Origin: Trinickia mobilis
GTDB taxonomy: Bacteria > Pseudomonadota > Gammaproteobacteria > Burkholderiales > Burkholderiaceae
Direction of reading: 5' to 3'
Assembly: GCF_017315705.1 (NCBI RefSeq)
Contig: NZ_JAFLRF010000032.1
Location: 1-62,063 of the forward strand
DNA: 62,063 nt
Shown in pieces: positions 25,855 through 34,327 of this stretch. Each line of letters starts with the position of its first letter. The first letter of the stretch is position 1. Both the position numbers and the translations under genes were made by a program. The notes under the pieces were generated by a model. That model had not been told where the DNA came from, ran no database searches, and saw nothing but the letters and a program-made list of their open reading frames with translations.

Positions 25855-26916
25855 TCAGGTGGATAGCGTGACTTCGATCTCGTCGTAGCGCTTCAAGCGA
25901 TACACGAGCGCGGACACGATCCAGCTCAGGAAGAAAAGACCGATGACGAGATAGCCGAGCATGCCGAAATGGTCGGACAGCATGCCGACGAAATCCCAGA
26001 ACGCCCCCTTCAATTCGAGCTTATCGGCGATCAAGGCCAGCGATTCGATACCGCCGATCAGCACTGCCACCAGCACCGACACGAATGTAATCGTCATGTT
26101 GTAGTAGATCTTGCGGATCGGACGCACGAACGCCCACTTGTAGGCGCCCATCATCATGATGCCGTCGGTGGTATCGACGAGCGACATGCCCGCGGTGAAC
26201 AGGACCGGCAGCACCAGCACCGGCCAGAACGACATGCCGCTCGAGACTTGCGTCGCGGAAATGCCGAACAGTGCGATCTCGGTGGCCGTGTCGAAGCCGA
26301 GCCCGAACAGGAAGCCGATCGGGTACATGTGCCAGCTTCGCGAAGCGAGCTTGAACAACGGCCGGAAGAGGCGGGCAAGCAACCCGCGGCTGCCGAGCAG
26401 CAGATCGAGATCCTCCTCGACGAGCGGCTCGCCGCGCTGCACGGCGCGGAACGTGCGATAGACGGCTCGCAGCACGACGAGGTTCGCCGCTGCGAGCACA
26501 AAGAGGAAGAAAGCGGAGGCGCAAGTGCTGATCACGCCGCCAATGTCTTTCAACTCGGAAAAGTGGTTCGAGAGCGACGCCGTGGTCAACGCCACCACGA
26601 CCGTCATCGCGATCACCACCGTCGAATGCCCGAGCGAAAAGAAGAAGCCGACCCCGAGCGGATTGCGCTTTTCCTGCAGCAACTTGCGCGTGACGTTGTC
26701 GATCGCCGCGATATGGTCCGCATCGACCGCATGGCGCAAGCCGAACGTATAGGCGAGGAGCGCCGTGCCGAGCAGCACCGGCCGGCCGTGAAAGGCCGCG
26801 AAGGCCCAGATCCACGCGCCGATATTGAACGCAATCAACAGCATGTAGATCCCGACGATCTTGCCGCGCAGTTCGGCCGGGCTGTCGTTGAACAACTGGG
26901 GAACAGACTTGAGCAC
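25855..26916 (-). CDS. HoxN/NixA-family cobalt/nickel permease
   Basis: The 353-aa inner-membrane transporter has about eight helices. It carries the family signature RHAVDADHIAAIDN (H-x4-DH) near residue 65, plus LGFDTATEIAL and AGMSLVDTTDG. It probably imports Co2+ for B12 synthesis, since it heads the cobW-cobN-chlD operon under a cobalamin riboswitch; specificity against Ni2+ cannot be read from sequence alone. The start is GTG at 26916, with AAGGAG 5 nt upstream. Longer ATG starts up to 27003 have no ribosome site. Confidence 0.9.
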   Translation of the reverse strand: MLKSVPQLFNDSPAELRGKIVGIYMLLIAFNIGAWIWAFAAFHGRPVLLGTALLAYTFGLRHAVDADHIAAIDNVTRKLLQEKRNPLGVGFFFSLGHSTVVIAMTVVVALTTASLSNHFSELKDIGGVISTCASAFFLFVLAAANLVVLRAVYRTFRAVQRGEPLVEEDLDLLLGSRGLLARLFRPLFKLASRSWHMYPIGFLFGLGFDTATEIALFGISATQVSSGMSFWPVLVLPVLFTAGMSLVDTTDGIMMMGAYKWAFVRPIRKIYYNMTITFVSVLVAVLIGGIESLALIADKLELKGAFWDFVGMLSDHFGMLGYLVIGLFFLSWIVSALVYRLKRYDEIEVTLST

Positions 26917-27083
26917 GATTGCTCCTTGATGAACGGTCGACAAACACATGGATTGCCAACACGAACAGCACCGGCGATTGCCCGGCGTGCGGAGCATCGT
27001 CACGACATCGTGGCACTAACGGAAAAGCGCGGTGCGGTTCGTGGCAGTCGCGCCGCATCCCCGCGGCGCCAACCCCTTGCCTT

Positions 27084-27316
27084 GGCCGGTATCCGGGCTG
27101 GCGAAAGCGCCGCTTCACCTTCCCGCACGAGGCATTTCTCGCGCAGTGGCTAATGTGGGCACGGCCTTGCGTACGCACATCGAAGACGGCTCTGCATCGC
27201 GTTGAGCGATGCCTTCGCTTACCGTTGCGGGGGCAGCACAGGTTGGCTCGGCCGAAGCGGCCTTGCGCCCTGTTTCCCGTTTAACTGCGTGCGCGATGAA
27301 CGCGCACACGAGCACC
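27084..27316 (-). ncRNA. Cobalamin riboswitch
   Basis: All conserved blocks are present in order on the minus strand: GGTGC at the 5' end, TTAAACGGGAA, then TGCTGCCCCCGCAACGGTAA, the B12 box GCCACTGCG, CGGGAAGG, and the 3' closing block GCCAGCCCGGATACCGGCC. It sits between a sigma-70 promoter (27329-27357) and the permease start at 26916, leaving about 170 nt for the expression platform. High adenosylcobalamin should repress the whole operon. Confidence 0.95.
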
Positions 27317-27328
27317 AAAGTGCGTGCG

Positions 27329-27357
27329 AGTGTAGGCGCGCCATCACGCACCGTCAA
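27329..27357 (-). promoter_or_regulatory. Sigma-70 promoter of the riboswitch operon
   Basis: TTGACG (27357-27352) and TACACT (27334-27329) are spaced by exactly 17 bp. The predicted start near 27322 lies a few bases before the first conserved base of the riboswitch. Confidence 0.8.
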
Positions 27358-27474
27358 GGCGATGTAAGCGATATTAAAGATTTGCCTTGTGCTATCGTAT
27401 GCGCGCGATTTTCGGCACCTTTCCCGCACCGTCCCGGGCGTTCATTCCCGTATTGCTCGTCACCGCCACCTCTG

Positions 27475-27873
27475 ATGCAATCGCAAAAGCCGCTCACGCT
27501 TGGCATCGGCTGCCGGCGCCTCGCGTCGGCCGAACAGATCGACGCCGCCGTCCGCGCTGCGCTCGGCGCGCATTCGCTCGACGAGGTCCGCGCCGTCGCG
27601 ACGATCGATACGAAGGCGCAAGAGCCGGGACTCGTCGCGTTTTGCGCCCGGCACCGTCTGCCGCTCGTGGCCTTCACGCGCGCGCAAATCGCGGGGCTGG
27701 CCGCGATGCCCACGCTCACGCCTTCGCCCGCGGCGCGTGCGCATCTCGGCGTCGACGGCGTCTGCGAGCCGTGCGCGCTGCTCGCGGCGCAGGGCGGGCG
27801 TCTCGTCGTCGGCAAGACCGTGCACGGCGGGGTGACGGTAGCCGTCGCCACCTCGACCGGCGACGCCGCTTGA
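27475..27873 (+). CDS. cobE: CobE / CbiG C-terminal domain protein
   Basis: The 132-aa protein is a stand-alone CbiG C-terminal domain: LGIGCRRLASAEQIDAAV at residues 8-25, IDTKAQEPGLVAFC near residue 44, and the terminal GKTVHGGVTVAVA. CobE homologues are linked to the acetaldehyde-releasing steps of corrin synthesis. Here it may supply the domain that looks degraded in the CbiG-CobJ fusion. The ATG at 27475 fits the start of homology, although no strong ribosome site is seen. It is the first gene of the cobE-cobO-cobB-bluB run. Confidence 0.87.
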   Translation: MQSQKPLTLGIGCRRLASAEQIDAAVRAALGAHSLDEVRAVATIDTKAQEPGLVAFCARHRLPLVAFTRAQIAGLAAMPTLTPSPAARAHLGVDGVCEPCALLAAQGGRLVVGKTVHGGVTVAVATSTGDAA

Positions 27874-27942
27874 TCATTGCTCAAATGCGCCGGCATCGAA
27901 CGCGCCGCGCGCTACGCTCGAACCACACGACCAGGACACTCC

Positions 27943-28545
27943 ATGAAAACCGATCCCGAATCGCACCAACGCATGACCCAGCGCCGCCGCGAAGGCCACG
28001 AGAAAAAGCAGGCCGCCGCCACCGTCGAAAAGGGCCTTTTGATCGTCAATACCGGCACCGGCAAGGGCAAGAGCACGGCCGCGTTCGGCATGGCCGTGCG
28101 CGTGCTCGGGCACGGCATGCGGCTTGGCGTCGTGCAATTCATCAAGGGCGCGCTGCACACGTCGGAGCGCGATTTCCTCGGCAACCTGCCGAATTGCGAC
28201 TTCGTCACGATGGGCGACGGCTACACGTGGAATACGCAGAATCGCGACGCCGACGTCGCCACCGCACGCAAAGGCTGGGATGCGGCGTGCAAGATGATCG
28301 AAAGCGGCGAATACCAGATGGTGATCCTCGACGAGCTCAATACGGTGCTGAAGTACGAGTACCTGCCGCTCGACGAAGTGCTCGGCGTGCTCACGTCGCG
28401 GCCCGGGATGCTGCACGTCGTCGTGACGGGGCGGCATGCGCCCGACGCGCTGGTCGAGGCAGCCGATCTCGTCACTGAAATGCGGCTCGTCAAGCACCCC
28501 TATCGCGAGCAGCACGTGAAGGCGCAGCGCGGCGTGGAGTTCTGA
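27943..28545 (+). CDS. cobO: Corrinoid adenosyltransferase
   Basis: CobO (BtuR/CobA type) transfers the adenosyl group of ATP to cob(I)yrinic acid a,c-diamide. The 200-aa protein has the P-loop NTGTGKGKSTAAFG near residue 36, VVQFIKGALHTSERDFL, and the ILDELNTVLKYEYL stretch that follows Walker B. The start at 27943 has AGGA 8 nt upstream and matches the usual charged N-terminus (HQRMTQRRREGHEKKQ). It is followed by cobB after 3 nt. Confidence 0.94.
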   Translation: MKTDPESHQRMTQRRREGHEKKQAAATVEKGLLIVNTGTGKGKSTAAFGMAVRVLGHGMRLGVVQFIKGALHTSERDFLGNLPNCDFVTMGDGYTWNTQNRDADVATARKGWDAACKMIESGEYQMVILDELNTVLKYEYLPLDEVLGVLTSRPGMLHVVVTGRHAPDALVEAADLVTEMRLVKHPYREQHVKAQRGVEF

Positions 28546-28548
28546 ACG

Positions 28549-29850
28549 ATGTCTGCGTGTCCTGCGCTGCTCATCAGCGCACCTGCATCGGGCCAAGGCA
28601 AGACCACGATCACCGCGGGGCTTGCGCGGCTCCATCGGCGGCAAGGGCGGCGCGTGCGCGTTTTCAAGACCGGCCCCGATTTTCTGGACCCGATGATTCT
28701 CGCGCGCGCAAGCGGCGCGCCGGTCGAATCGCTCGACTTGTGGATGGTCGGCGAAAGCGCGTGCCGGCAATTGCTCGCAGAGGCCGCGCGCGAAGCGGAT
28801 TTGATTCTGATCGAAGGCGTGATGGGTCTTTACGACGGCACGCCGTCGAGCGCGGATCTCGCGGCCACGCTCGGCGTGCCGGTGGCCGCGGTGATCGGGG
28901 CGAAGGCGATGGCGCAGACGTTCGGCGCGATCGCCTTCGGCCTCGCGAATTTCCGGCCACAGGTGCCGTTTTTCGGGGTGTTCGCCAATCGCGTCGGCTC
29001 GGAACGCCACGCGCGCATGCTTGAAGAAGCGGTGCCGCAAGGGATGCGATGGCTCGGCTATATCGCGAGCGCCGGTGAGATCGAATTGCCCGAGCGGCAT
29101 CTCGGCTTGCACACAGCGGGCGAAATCGGCGACCTCGATGCGCGGCTCGAACGCGCCGCGGACGCGCTCGCCTCGACCCCGCTCGCCGAATTGCCCCCGC
29201 CGGTCGAATTCGCCGAGCCGCAGGCCCCGGCGCCCTTGCCGCGCCTCCTGGACGGCATGCAAATCGCGGTCGCGCGCGACGCCGCGTTCTCGTTCATCTA
29301 TCCGGCCAACATCCGGCTGCTCGAAGCGCTCGGCGCACGCGTGCGCTATTTCTCCCCGCTCGCCGACGAGCCGCTGCCCGATGCGAGCGATGCGCTGTAT
29401 CTACCGGGTGGTTATCCCGAGTTGCACGCGCCGGCGCTTGCCCGTCACACTCGCAGTGCCGATGCGATTCGCGCGCACGCGGCATCCGCCAAGCCGATCT
29501 ACGCGGAATGCGGCGGCATGCTGTATCTGCTCGATGCACTGACGGACAGCGCGGGCACGACGACGCCGATGCTGGGCCTCGTGCCCGGGCAGGCCGCGCT
29601 GCAAACGCGTCTGTCGGCGCTCGGCATGCAGCAATTGAACGGCTTGCACGGCGCGATGACGGGGCACACGTTCCACTATTCGCGTGTCAGCACGCCGCTC
29701 GCGCCGGTGCTTGCCGCCGTGCATCCGCATTCGGGCGCGCCTGGCGAAGCCGTGTTTCGCTCAGGCTCGATCGTCGCAACGTATATGCACGGCTATTGGC
29801 CCTCGAACCCGGCCTTCGCGGCCGCACTATTTCATGGCGATGCAATTTGA
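28549..29850 (+). CDS. cobB: Cobyrinic acid a,c-diamide synthase
   Basis: CobB (CbiA-like) amidates the a and c side chains using ATP and glutamine. The 433-aa protein has an N-terminal dethiobiotin-synthetase-like domain with P-loop SAPASGQGKTT (residues 10-20) and VEGVMGLYDG-type residues near 87. The C-terminal class I glutaminase has the nucleophile Cys in YAECGGMLYL near residue 327 and the His in YMHGYW near residue 417. The start lies 3 nt after cobO; the end overlaps bluB. Confidence 0.94.
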   Translation: MSACPALLISAPASGQGKTTITAGLARLHRRQGRRVRVFKTGPDFLDPMILARASGAPVESLDLWMVGESACRQLLAEAAREADLILIEGVMGLYDGTPSSADLAATLGVPVAAVIGAKAMAQTFGAIAFGLANFRPQVPFFGVFANRVGSERHARMLEEAVPQGMRWLGYIASAGEIELPERHLGLHTAGEIGDLDARLERAADALASTPLAELPPPVEFAEPQAPAPLPRLLDGMQIAVARDAAFSFIYPANIRLLEALGARVRYFSPLADEPLPDASDALYLPGGYPELHAPALARHTRSADAIRAHAASAKPIYAECGGMLYLLDALTDSAGTTTPMLGLVPGQAALQTRLSALGMQQLNGLHGAMTGHTFHYSRVSTPLAPVLAAVHPHSGAPGEAVFRSGSIVATYMHGYWPSNPAFAAALFHGDAI

Positions 29851-30490
29851 CGAATTGGAACGAGCCGCTGTCTACCGCGCCATTTACGAACGGCGCGACA
29901 TGCGGCATTTCGTGCGCGAGCCGGTCGATGCGGCCGTGCTGCGGCGTCTCATCGACGCGGCGCATCACGCGCCGAGCGTCGGCTTCATGCAACCGTGGCG
30001 CATCCTGCGCGTAACGGACGAGAATCTGCGCGCGGCGTTGCGTGCCGCGGTGGAGCGCGAACGCGTGAAGACCGCCGAAGCACTCGGCGAGCGGCACGAC
30101 GAATTCATGAAGCTCAAGGTCGAAGGCATGCGCGACTGCGGCGAACTGCTCGTGATGGCGCTGATGGACGGCCGCGAAAAGCACGTCTTCGGACGGCGCA
30201 CGATGCCCGAGATGGACCTCGCATCGGTCGCCTGCGCGATTCAGAACATGTGGCTCGCGGCGCGCGCGGAAGGACTCGGCATGGGATGGGTGTCCCTATT
30301 CGATGTCGATGAAGTGCGCAGTTTGCTGAAGATGCCGGCCGGCGCGAAGCCGGTGGCCATTCTCTGCCTCGGGCACGTGGAGCAGTTCTATCAAAAGCCG
30401 ATGCTCGAAATGGAGCGCTGGGCACAGAGAATGCCGGTCGCCGAATGCGTATTCGAGAACTATTGGCCGTGCGCGGAAGACAACGCCTGA
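29834..30490 (+). CDS. bluB: 5,6-dimethylbenzimidazole synthase
   Basis: BluB cannibalises reduced FMN with O2 to make the lower ligand of B12, so it fits an oxygen-using producer. The 218-aa nitroreductase-fold protein contains YERRDMRHFVREPV near residue 18, HHAPSVGFMQPWR near residue 43 and ARAEGLGMGWVSLFD near residue 150, all typical of BluB. Either ATG 29834 or 29840 may be used; both overlap the end of cobB, implying coupling. A hairpin terminator lies at 30647. Confidence 0.93.
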   Translation: MAMQFDELERAAVYRAIYERRDMRHFVREPVDAAVLRRLIDAAHHAPSVGFMQPWRILRVTDENLRAALRAAVERERVKTAEALGERHDEFMKLKVEGMRDCGELLVMALMDGREKHVFGRRTMPEMDLASVACAIQNMWLAARAEGLGMGWVSLFDVDEVRSLLKMPAGAKPVAILCLGHVEQFYQKPMLEMERWAQRMPVAECVFENYWPCAEDNA

Positions 30491-30646
30491 AAAGCGCCTT
30501 TGCGCGCTGCCGTACAAACGACACCGCAAACAAAACAGGAAACAAAAAAGACCAGAACGGTTGCCGCTGAACCTGCGGCGGCGATGCGGATTGTTCAGAA
30601 CATTCCGGCTGCACCGCTTGAATGCGCAATCCGGGCGTTCGAATCG

Positions 30647-30671
30647 AACCCTCGAAAGCGCGAGGGTTTTC
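30647..30671 (+). terminator. Rho-independent terminator
   Basis: AACCCTCG and CGAGGGTT form an 8-bp stem with loop AAAGCG, followed by TTC. The hairpin probably ends the bluB transcript, and it lies at the 3' edge of the leftward H-NS-like gene. Confidence 0.6.
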
Positions 30672-30916
30672 TAACTTCCGATTCGAAAATGTTCTACATG
30701 CTGCCCGGCCGCCACGGCGCGGCGCAGCCAGTCGGGCAAATCGCCGTGACCGTCCCAGGTATTTCCATAGGCATCCCGGTACAGCACTTCGCGCTCCGCC
30801 TGGCGGTCGGCCAGCACGGACGCCGCGAGCGCCTCTTCGGTAATGCCATATTCTTCCATTCGGCGTCGCAGCCAACGAATGAGCCGGTCGCGGGCTTCGC
30901 CATTGAGTTGTTCCAT
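30671..30916 (-). CDS. H-NS-family DNA-binding protein (small, divergent N-terminus)
   Basis: The 81-aa protein ends with YRDAYGNTWDGHGDLPDWLRR, which matches the H-NS C-terminal core (YRDP..G.TW.GRG..P.WL). The Arg of the minor-groove-reading GRG motif is His here. The remainder, VAAGQHVEHFRI, also fits Burkholderia H-NS-like tails. The N-terminus (RDRLIRWLRRRMEEYGIT) differs from the usual oligomerisation helices. It may be a modulator or a variant DNA-binding protein. The start is the only ATG that keeps the whole domain. Confidence 0.65.
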   Translation of the reverse strand: MEQLNGEARDRLIRWLRRRMEEYGITEEALAASVLADRQAEREVLYRDAYGNTWDGHGDLPDWLRRAVAAGQHVEHFRIGS

Positions 30917-31554
30917 CGATGATTCCGATACGGTTGATGCGGGAGCGCGCCGGCTCCAGAGGAATAGAGCCGAATCATACTCGACACGTGGCTAAACAGC
31001 GTTGCCGATCCCTTAATGCGAATCAAGACACTAGCGGCTGCGGTGCACGCTGGCGCCGAGCGAGACCCGGGGATCCGGCGCACCCTGCCGTTGGACGTTC
31101 TTAGCGAAGATTACCGAGGCGTTCTTTTGGCGCCACTGCATTGCAGCACGCCAGCGCCCTCATGATCCCCGCAAATAGATAGACAATCTGAAACTGCAAT
31201 CGCGCCGATTTACACATTATGCGCGCCGGATTAGTTTGCGGCACTTTCCGGTGCCAAAGCGTATATCGAAACGCTAAGGTTTCGCAACACGATGTTAGCG
31301 CTTCGTTCGGCAACATCGTAAAAATGCGCAAATCCGTGGATCGAATTAAACGCGCCACGCCAGCCATCGCGGGCGGATTCCATCGCGCATGTTCGGAGAC
31401 ATTTGCGGTCAACCCGTTTGGCGCTGCGAAAGTCGGCGGCTATTCGGGCTTTGCGGCTGTCATGCGCTGTGGTTCGATCGCGGATGACGGCCTCGACGCA
31501 CGCGGCGCGGGCGCGCCAATCGATCGACCGGTGCCATGCGCAGCCGAACGCGCA

Positions 31555-31575
31555 CTCCCGAAAACGCTCACCTTT
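31555..31575 (+). repeat. CTCCCGAAAA-CTCACCTT motif, copy 1
   Basis: CTCCCGAAAA, CG, CTCACCTTT. It is one of six near-identical intergenic copies in the window, all in the same orientation. Confidence 0.75.
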
Positions 31576-31659
31576 GATCGCGAACGGCGCTTTACCGCCC
31601 CCCCGCAAACGCCCGTCCAGCAAGCGAGTGCGGCAAGGCCGCGAGCGTAAGGCCGGAGG

Positions 31660-31680
31660 CTCCCGAAAAGACTCACCTTA
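31660..31680 (+). repeat. CTCCCGAAAA-CTCACCTT motif, copy 2
   Basis: CTCCCGAAAA, GA, CTCACCTTA. It lies immediately upstream of the OmpA remnant. Confidence 0.75.
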
Positions 31681-31681
31681 A

Positions 31682-31927
31682 TTGACGATTCATCGCACGG
31701 CGCTCGCAGCCAATGCCACGCCAGGGCAAGTGGTCGAGACCAGCAAAGTGCCGGACGAAGCGGCGCGCGATGCCGTGCTCCAGCGTCTACGCGATACCTA
31801 TGGCGCGGCGAGCGTGGTCGATCAGATCGAAGTAGGCAGCATCTCGACACCGGCGAATTGGGCGTCGAACAACACGGCTGATGGGCGGGCCAGGAATCGG
31901 CGGATTGAGTTTCGGGTGGGGCGGTAA
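31682..31927 (+). pseudogene. Remnant of an OmpA-family outer-membrane protein
   Basis: The 81-codon frame joins two pieces of a longer protein. The first part (VPDEAARDAVLQRLRDTYG, then VVDQIEVGSISTPANWAS) fits the region before the OmpA domain in Burkholderia OmpA-like proteins. The tail (NTADGRARNRRIEFRV) is the extreme C-terminus of the peptidoglycan-binding OmpA domain. The roughly 100 residues that should lie between are missing, and the 5' end has no signal peptide and only a TTG after an in-frame stop. This is best read as an internally deleted, truncated gene. Confidence 0.6.
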
Positions 31928-32085
31928 GTTGGCCTCGCCTTGCGCTTCCTGAGCCCAGGAATGCGATAGTGAACGGGCGAGACCGGACGAACCACCAGCA
32001 GCCATTGATTGGCCCGCCGGAGCGGGCGCAGAATAGCCGCGGCGCACGGCAGTTGCGCGAATGCGCCGCGGTCAGGCTGCGAGGC

Positions 32086-33114
32086 CTACTTCAAACGCGC
32101 TTGCAACTGGTCGGCAAGCTGCTTGGTTGCAGCTTTGGTCAGCGCGTCTTCGGCGAGCGCGTTGAGCAAGCCGAAGTCGTGGATCGTGCCGTTGTAGCGG
32201 GTCGTGGTGACTTCATTGCCCGCGGCATCGAGTTTGCGGCCGTAGGCCTCGCCTTCATCGCGCAGCACGTCGAGCTGTGCCACCTGAATCAGCGCTGGCG
32301 GCAGACCTTTCAACTGATCCACTGAAGCACGCAACGGCGAGGCGTAAATCTCGTTACGCTGCTTCGGATCCTTTGTATAAGCATCCCAGAACCACTTCAT
32401 CATCGGACGCGTCAGGAAGTGGCCTTCCGGATAGGCGTTGTACGAGCCGTCGCTGAGATCGTTGTCCGTCACCGGCCACATCAGACCTTGAAAGCGGATC
32501 GCCGGGCCTTGCTTGTTCTTCGCCATGAGGGCAACGACCGCGGCCATGTTGCCGCCGACGCTGTTGCCCACCACCGCGAGGCGGCTGCCGTCCACACCGA
32601 TCTCATTGCCATGTGCAGCGGCCCATTTGGTGGCCGCGTACGCCTGGTTGATCGCCACCGGATAGTGCGCTTCGGGCGACGGCGTGTAATTGACGAACAC
32701 CGCCGCTGCCCCGGATTGCACGACGAGGTCACGCACCAGCCGCTCATGGGTCTGGAAGTCACCAAGGATCCAGCCGCCGCCGTGGAAGAACATGAAGACC
32801 GGCAGCGTACCCGTTGCGCCTTGCGGCCGCACGATCGTGATCGGCACGGTGATGCCGTCCTGCTCGATGGTCTTGTTCGACACGTCAATGCCGGACAGGT
32901 CGACCTTCACGCTGTTCTGCGCGTCGATCAGCACCTGGCGCGCTTGCGCCGGGGGCAAGGTGTTGATTGCCGGTCCCGTGCCGCCGTTCAGCGCATGGAG
33001 GAACTGACTCGTCACCCGATCGGGCGTGGCGGGTGCCACCGAGCTCGCCGCGAGCGCGACGGTGGTGCTGGCTGCGAGCGCGGCGGCGAGGAGCAGGGGC
33101 TTGAAAGTCTTCAT
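32086..33114 (-). CDS. Secreted alpha/beta hydrolase, hormone-sensitive-lipase family
   Basis: The 342-aa exported esterase or lipase has a signal peptide over residues 1-22 (LLLAAALAASTTVALA), the oxyanion motif FFHGGGW near residue 112, and the nucleophile elbow GNSVGG near residue 188. The likely catalytic Asp is in LDVLRDEG (near 288) and the His in TIHDFG (near 313). The substrate is unknown. It is 37 nt downstream of ohr on the same strand and probably shares its TetR-controlled transcript. Confidence 0.9.
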   Translation of the reverse strand: MKTFKPLLLAAALAASTTVALAASSVAPATPDRVTSQFLHALNGGTGPAINTLPPAQARQVLIDAQNSVKVDLSGIDVSNKTIEQDGITVPITIVRPQGATGTLPVFMFFHGGGWILGDFQTHERLVRDLVVQSGAAAVFVNYTPSPEAHYPVAINQAYAATKWAAAHGNEIGVDGSRLAVVGNSVGGNMAAVVALMAKNKQGPAIRFQGLMWPVTDNDLSDGSYNAYPEGHFLTRPMMKWFWDAYTKDPKQRNEIYASPLRASVDQLKGLPPALIQVAQLDVLRDEGEAYGRKLDAAGNEVTTTRYNGTIHDFGLLNALAEDALTKAATKQLADQLQARLK

Positions 33115-33151
33115 GTCTTCTTCCGGTTCAAGATGAATGACTGACGTGGGG

Positions 33152-33577
33152 TTAAACGATCGTCAGGGTGACGTCGACGTTGCCGCGGGTCGCGTTCGAG
33201 TACGGGCAGACGATATGTGCCTTCTCGACCAGGGCCTGCGCCGCTTCGCGCGCCATGCCGGGCAGGGAGATCTTCAGTTCGACCTCGATGCCGAAGCCGT
33301 TCGGAATCAAGCCGATGCCGACGCTGCCGTCAATCGAGACATCCGCGGGGATGGCGATCTTGTCGCGCGCGGCCACGAACTTCATCGCCCCGAGAAAACA
33401 GGCGCTATAGCCAGCGGCAAACAACTGCTCGGGATTGGCGCCTTCGCCGCCCGCGCCGCCCAGCTCTTTGGGCGTGGTCAGCTTGAAGTCGAGATTGCCT
33501 GCGGGGACGACGGCACGGCCGTCACGACCGCCCGTGGCGTGAGCATGGGCGCGGTAGAGGACTTTTTCGATCGACAT
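33152..33577 (-). CDS. ohr: Organic hydroperoxide resistance protein (Ohr)
   Basis: Ohr is a thiol peroxidase that detoxifies fatty acid hydroperoxides. The 141-aa protein has both redox cysteines in their family contexts: [10 protein letters not shown] near residue 60 and [13 protein letters not shown] near residue 122. [14 protein letters not shown] is diagnostic for the Ohr branch of the OsmC superfamily. In many bacteria OhrR (MarR family) controls ohr. Here the adjacent regulator is TetR-like, and palindromic operators lie upstream at 33619 and 33677. Confidence 0.95.
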   Translation of the reverse strand: MSIEKVLYRAHAHATGGRDGRAVVPAGNLDFKLTTPKELGGAGGEGANPEQLFAAGYSACFLGAMKFVAARDKIAIPADVSIDGSVGIGLIPNGFGIEVELKISLPGMAREAAQALVEKAHIVCPYSNATRGNVDVTLTIV

Positions 33578-33618
33578 GATGAAGCTCCTTTAAAAAGACT
33601 GATTTGCCAATGGCAATT

Positions 33619-33634
33619 TATCTACTACTAGATA
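33619..33634. promoter_or_regulatory. Predicted TetR operator upstream of ohr
   Basis: TATCTA-CTAC-TAGATA is a perfect 6-bp inverted repeat with a 4-nt centre, 42 nt upstream of the ohr start. The same half-sites recur at 33677 and 34328. Confidence 0.7.
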
Positions 33635-33676
33635 GATAAGCGGGAAAATAAATACCGCCTTCTATTTCACATCCCT

Positions 33677-33708
33677 CACATATCTATCTACTCACAGATA
33701 GATATGTG
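33677..33708. promoter_or_regulatory. Predicted TetR operator, extended palindrome
   Basis: CACATATCTATCT and AGATAGATATGTG form a perfect 13-bp inverted repeat around ACTCAC. It lies between ohr and the 3' end of tetR and contains the same TATCTA/TAGATA half-sites. Confidence 0.72.
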
Positions 33709-33749
33709 AACCAAACAAAGAGGTGGCCAGCCACCTCGTTTTGACTGCT

Positions 33750-34316
33750 TTACCGCGCAATCCTCATTGAAGCCTCTACATCTTCGAGTCGAGACTTCGT
33801 GTGAAACAACCGGCTCGTCAGCACACTGCCCTGAAACGCTGCAAACAGCGCACGCGCCGCGTTTTCCGGTTTGCCGTTCACTGCCAGCGTACGTTCCTGC
33901 GCGCCTTGTGCCAGAACCTTCGCAAGCCAGCTTTCGTTGGCCTTGAAAAACGCCTGCACGGCTCGCCGGATGGTGTCCGGCAGCGACTCGATATCGGCAG
34001 CGAGCATGCCGCACAGGCAGATCTGATTGCCGTCACCGAGGACCCTGCCAAACAACTTCGTGTACTTGCTGAGCTTGACATCGGCAGGAAACGAAGCGTC
34101 GATGGCGTGCAGGGCATTGAATACGTCTTTGCTGTACTCGTTGACCGCTTCCAGCACCAGATCGTCTTTCGACGGAAAGTAGTAATGGATGCTCGAGGTC
34201 TTCACTCCGACCAGGTTGGACAGATCACGGTAGCTAAAACCGTTGTAACCATGCAGCATGATGAGCGTGATTGCATGCTCGAGGATCTGTTCGCGCACTG
34301 TCGTTGTCGTTTCCAT
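33750..34316 (-). CDS. TetR-family transcriptional repressor
   Basis: The 188-aa protein has an N-terminal TetR helix-turn-helix (residues about 8-55; LHGYNGFSYRDLSNLVGVKTSS, then IHYYFPSKDDLV) and a variable ligand domain. CLCGMLAADIESLP near residue 100 resembles AcuR/NemR-type regulators; its two cysteines could sense electrophiles or oxidants. It is encoded upstream of ohr on the same strand. Matching operators before both tetR (34328) and ohr (33619, 33677) suggest autoregulation and control of ohr and the esterase. Confidence 0.9.
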   Translation of the reverse strand: METTTTVREQILEHAITLIMLHGYNGFSYRDLSNLVGVKTSSIHYYFPSKDDLVLEAVNEYSKDVFNALHAIDASFPADVKLSKYTKLFGRVLGDGNQICLCGMLAADIESLPDTIRRAVQAFFKANESWLAKVLAQGAQERTLAVNGKPENAARALFAAFQGSVLTSRLFHTKSRLEDVEASMRIAR

Positions 34317-34327
34317 GTGCCGAACTA

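Larger units (their letters stand above)
30917..31681. other. Long intergenic region with hairpins and two motif copies
   Basis: About 765 bases without a recognisable gene; open frames on both strands lack homology-like features. CGAAAC-GCTAAG-GTTTCG (31267-31284) and ACGATGTT/AACATCGT (31289-31319) form adjacent hairpins. Copies of the CTCCCGAAAA-NN-CTCACCTT motif lie at 31555-31575 and 31660-31680. It may encode one or more small RNAs. Confidence 0.45.

Noticed and set aside
25969-29262. Antisense frames over the permease (plus strand) and over cobO-cobB (minus strand)
   Set aside because: They are shadows of well-supported genes, with no motif or ribosome site.
31219-31650. Overlapping frames of 130-143 codons on both strands
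   Set aside because: They cover hairpins and a motif copy, have no family features, and no ribosome site stands out.
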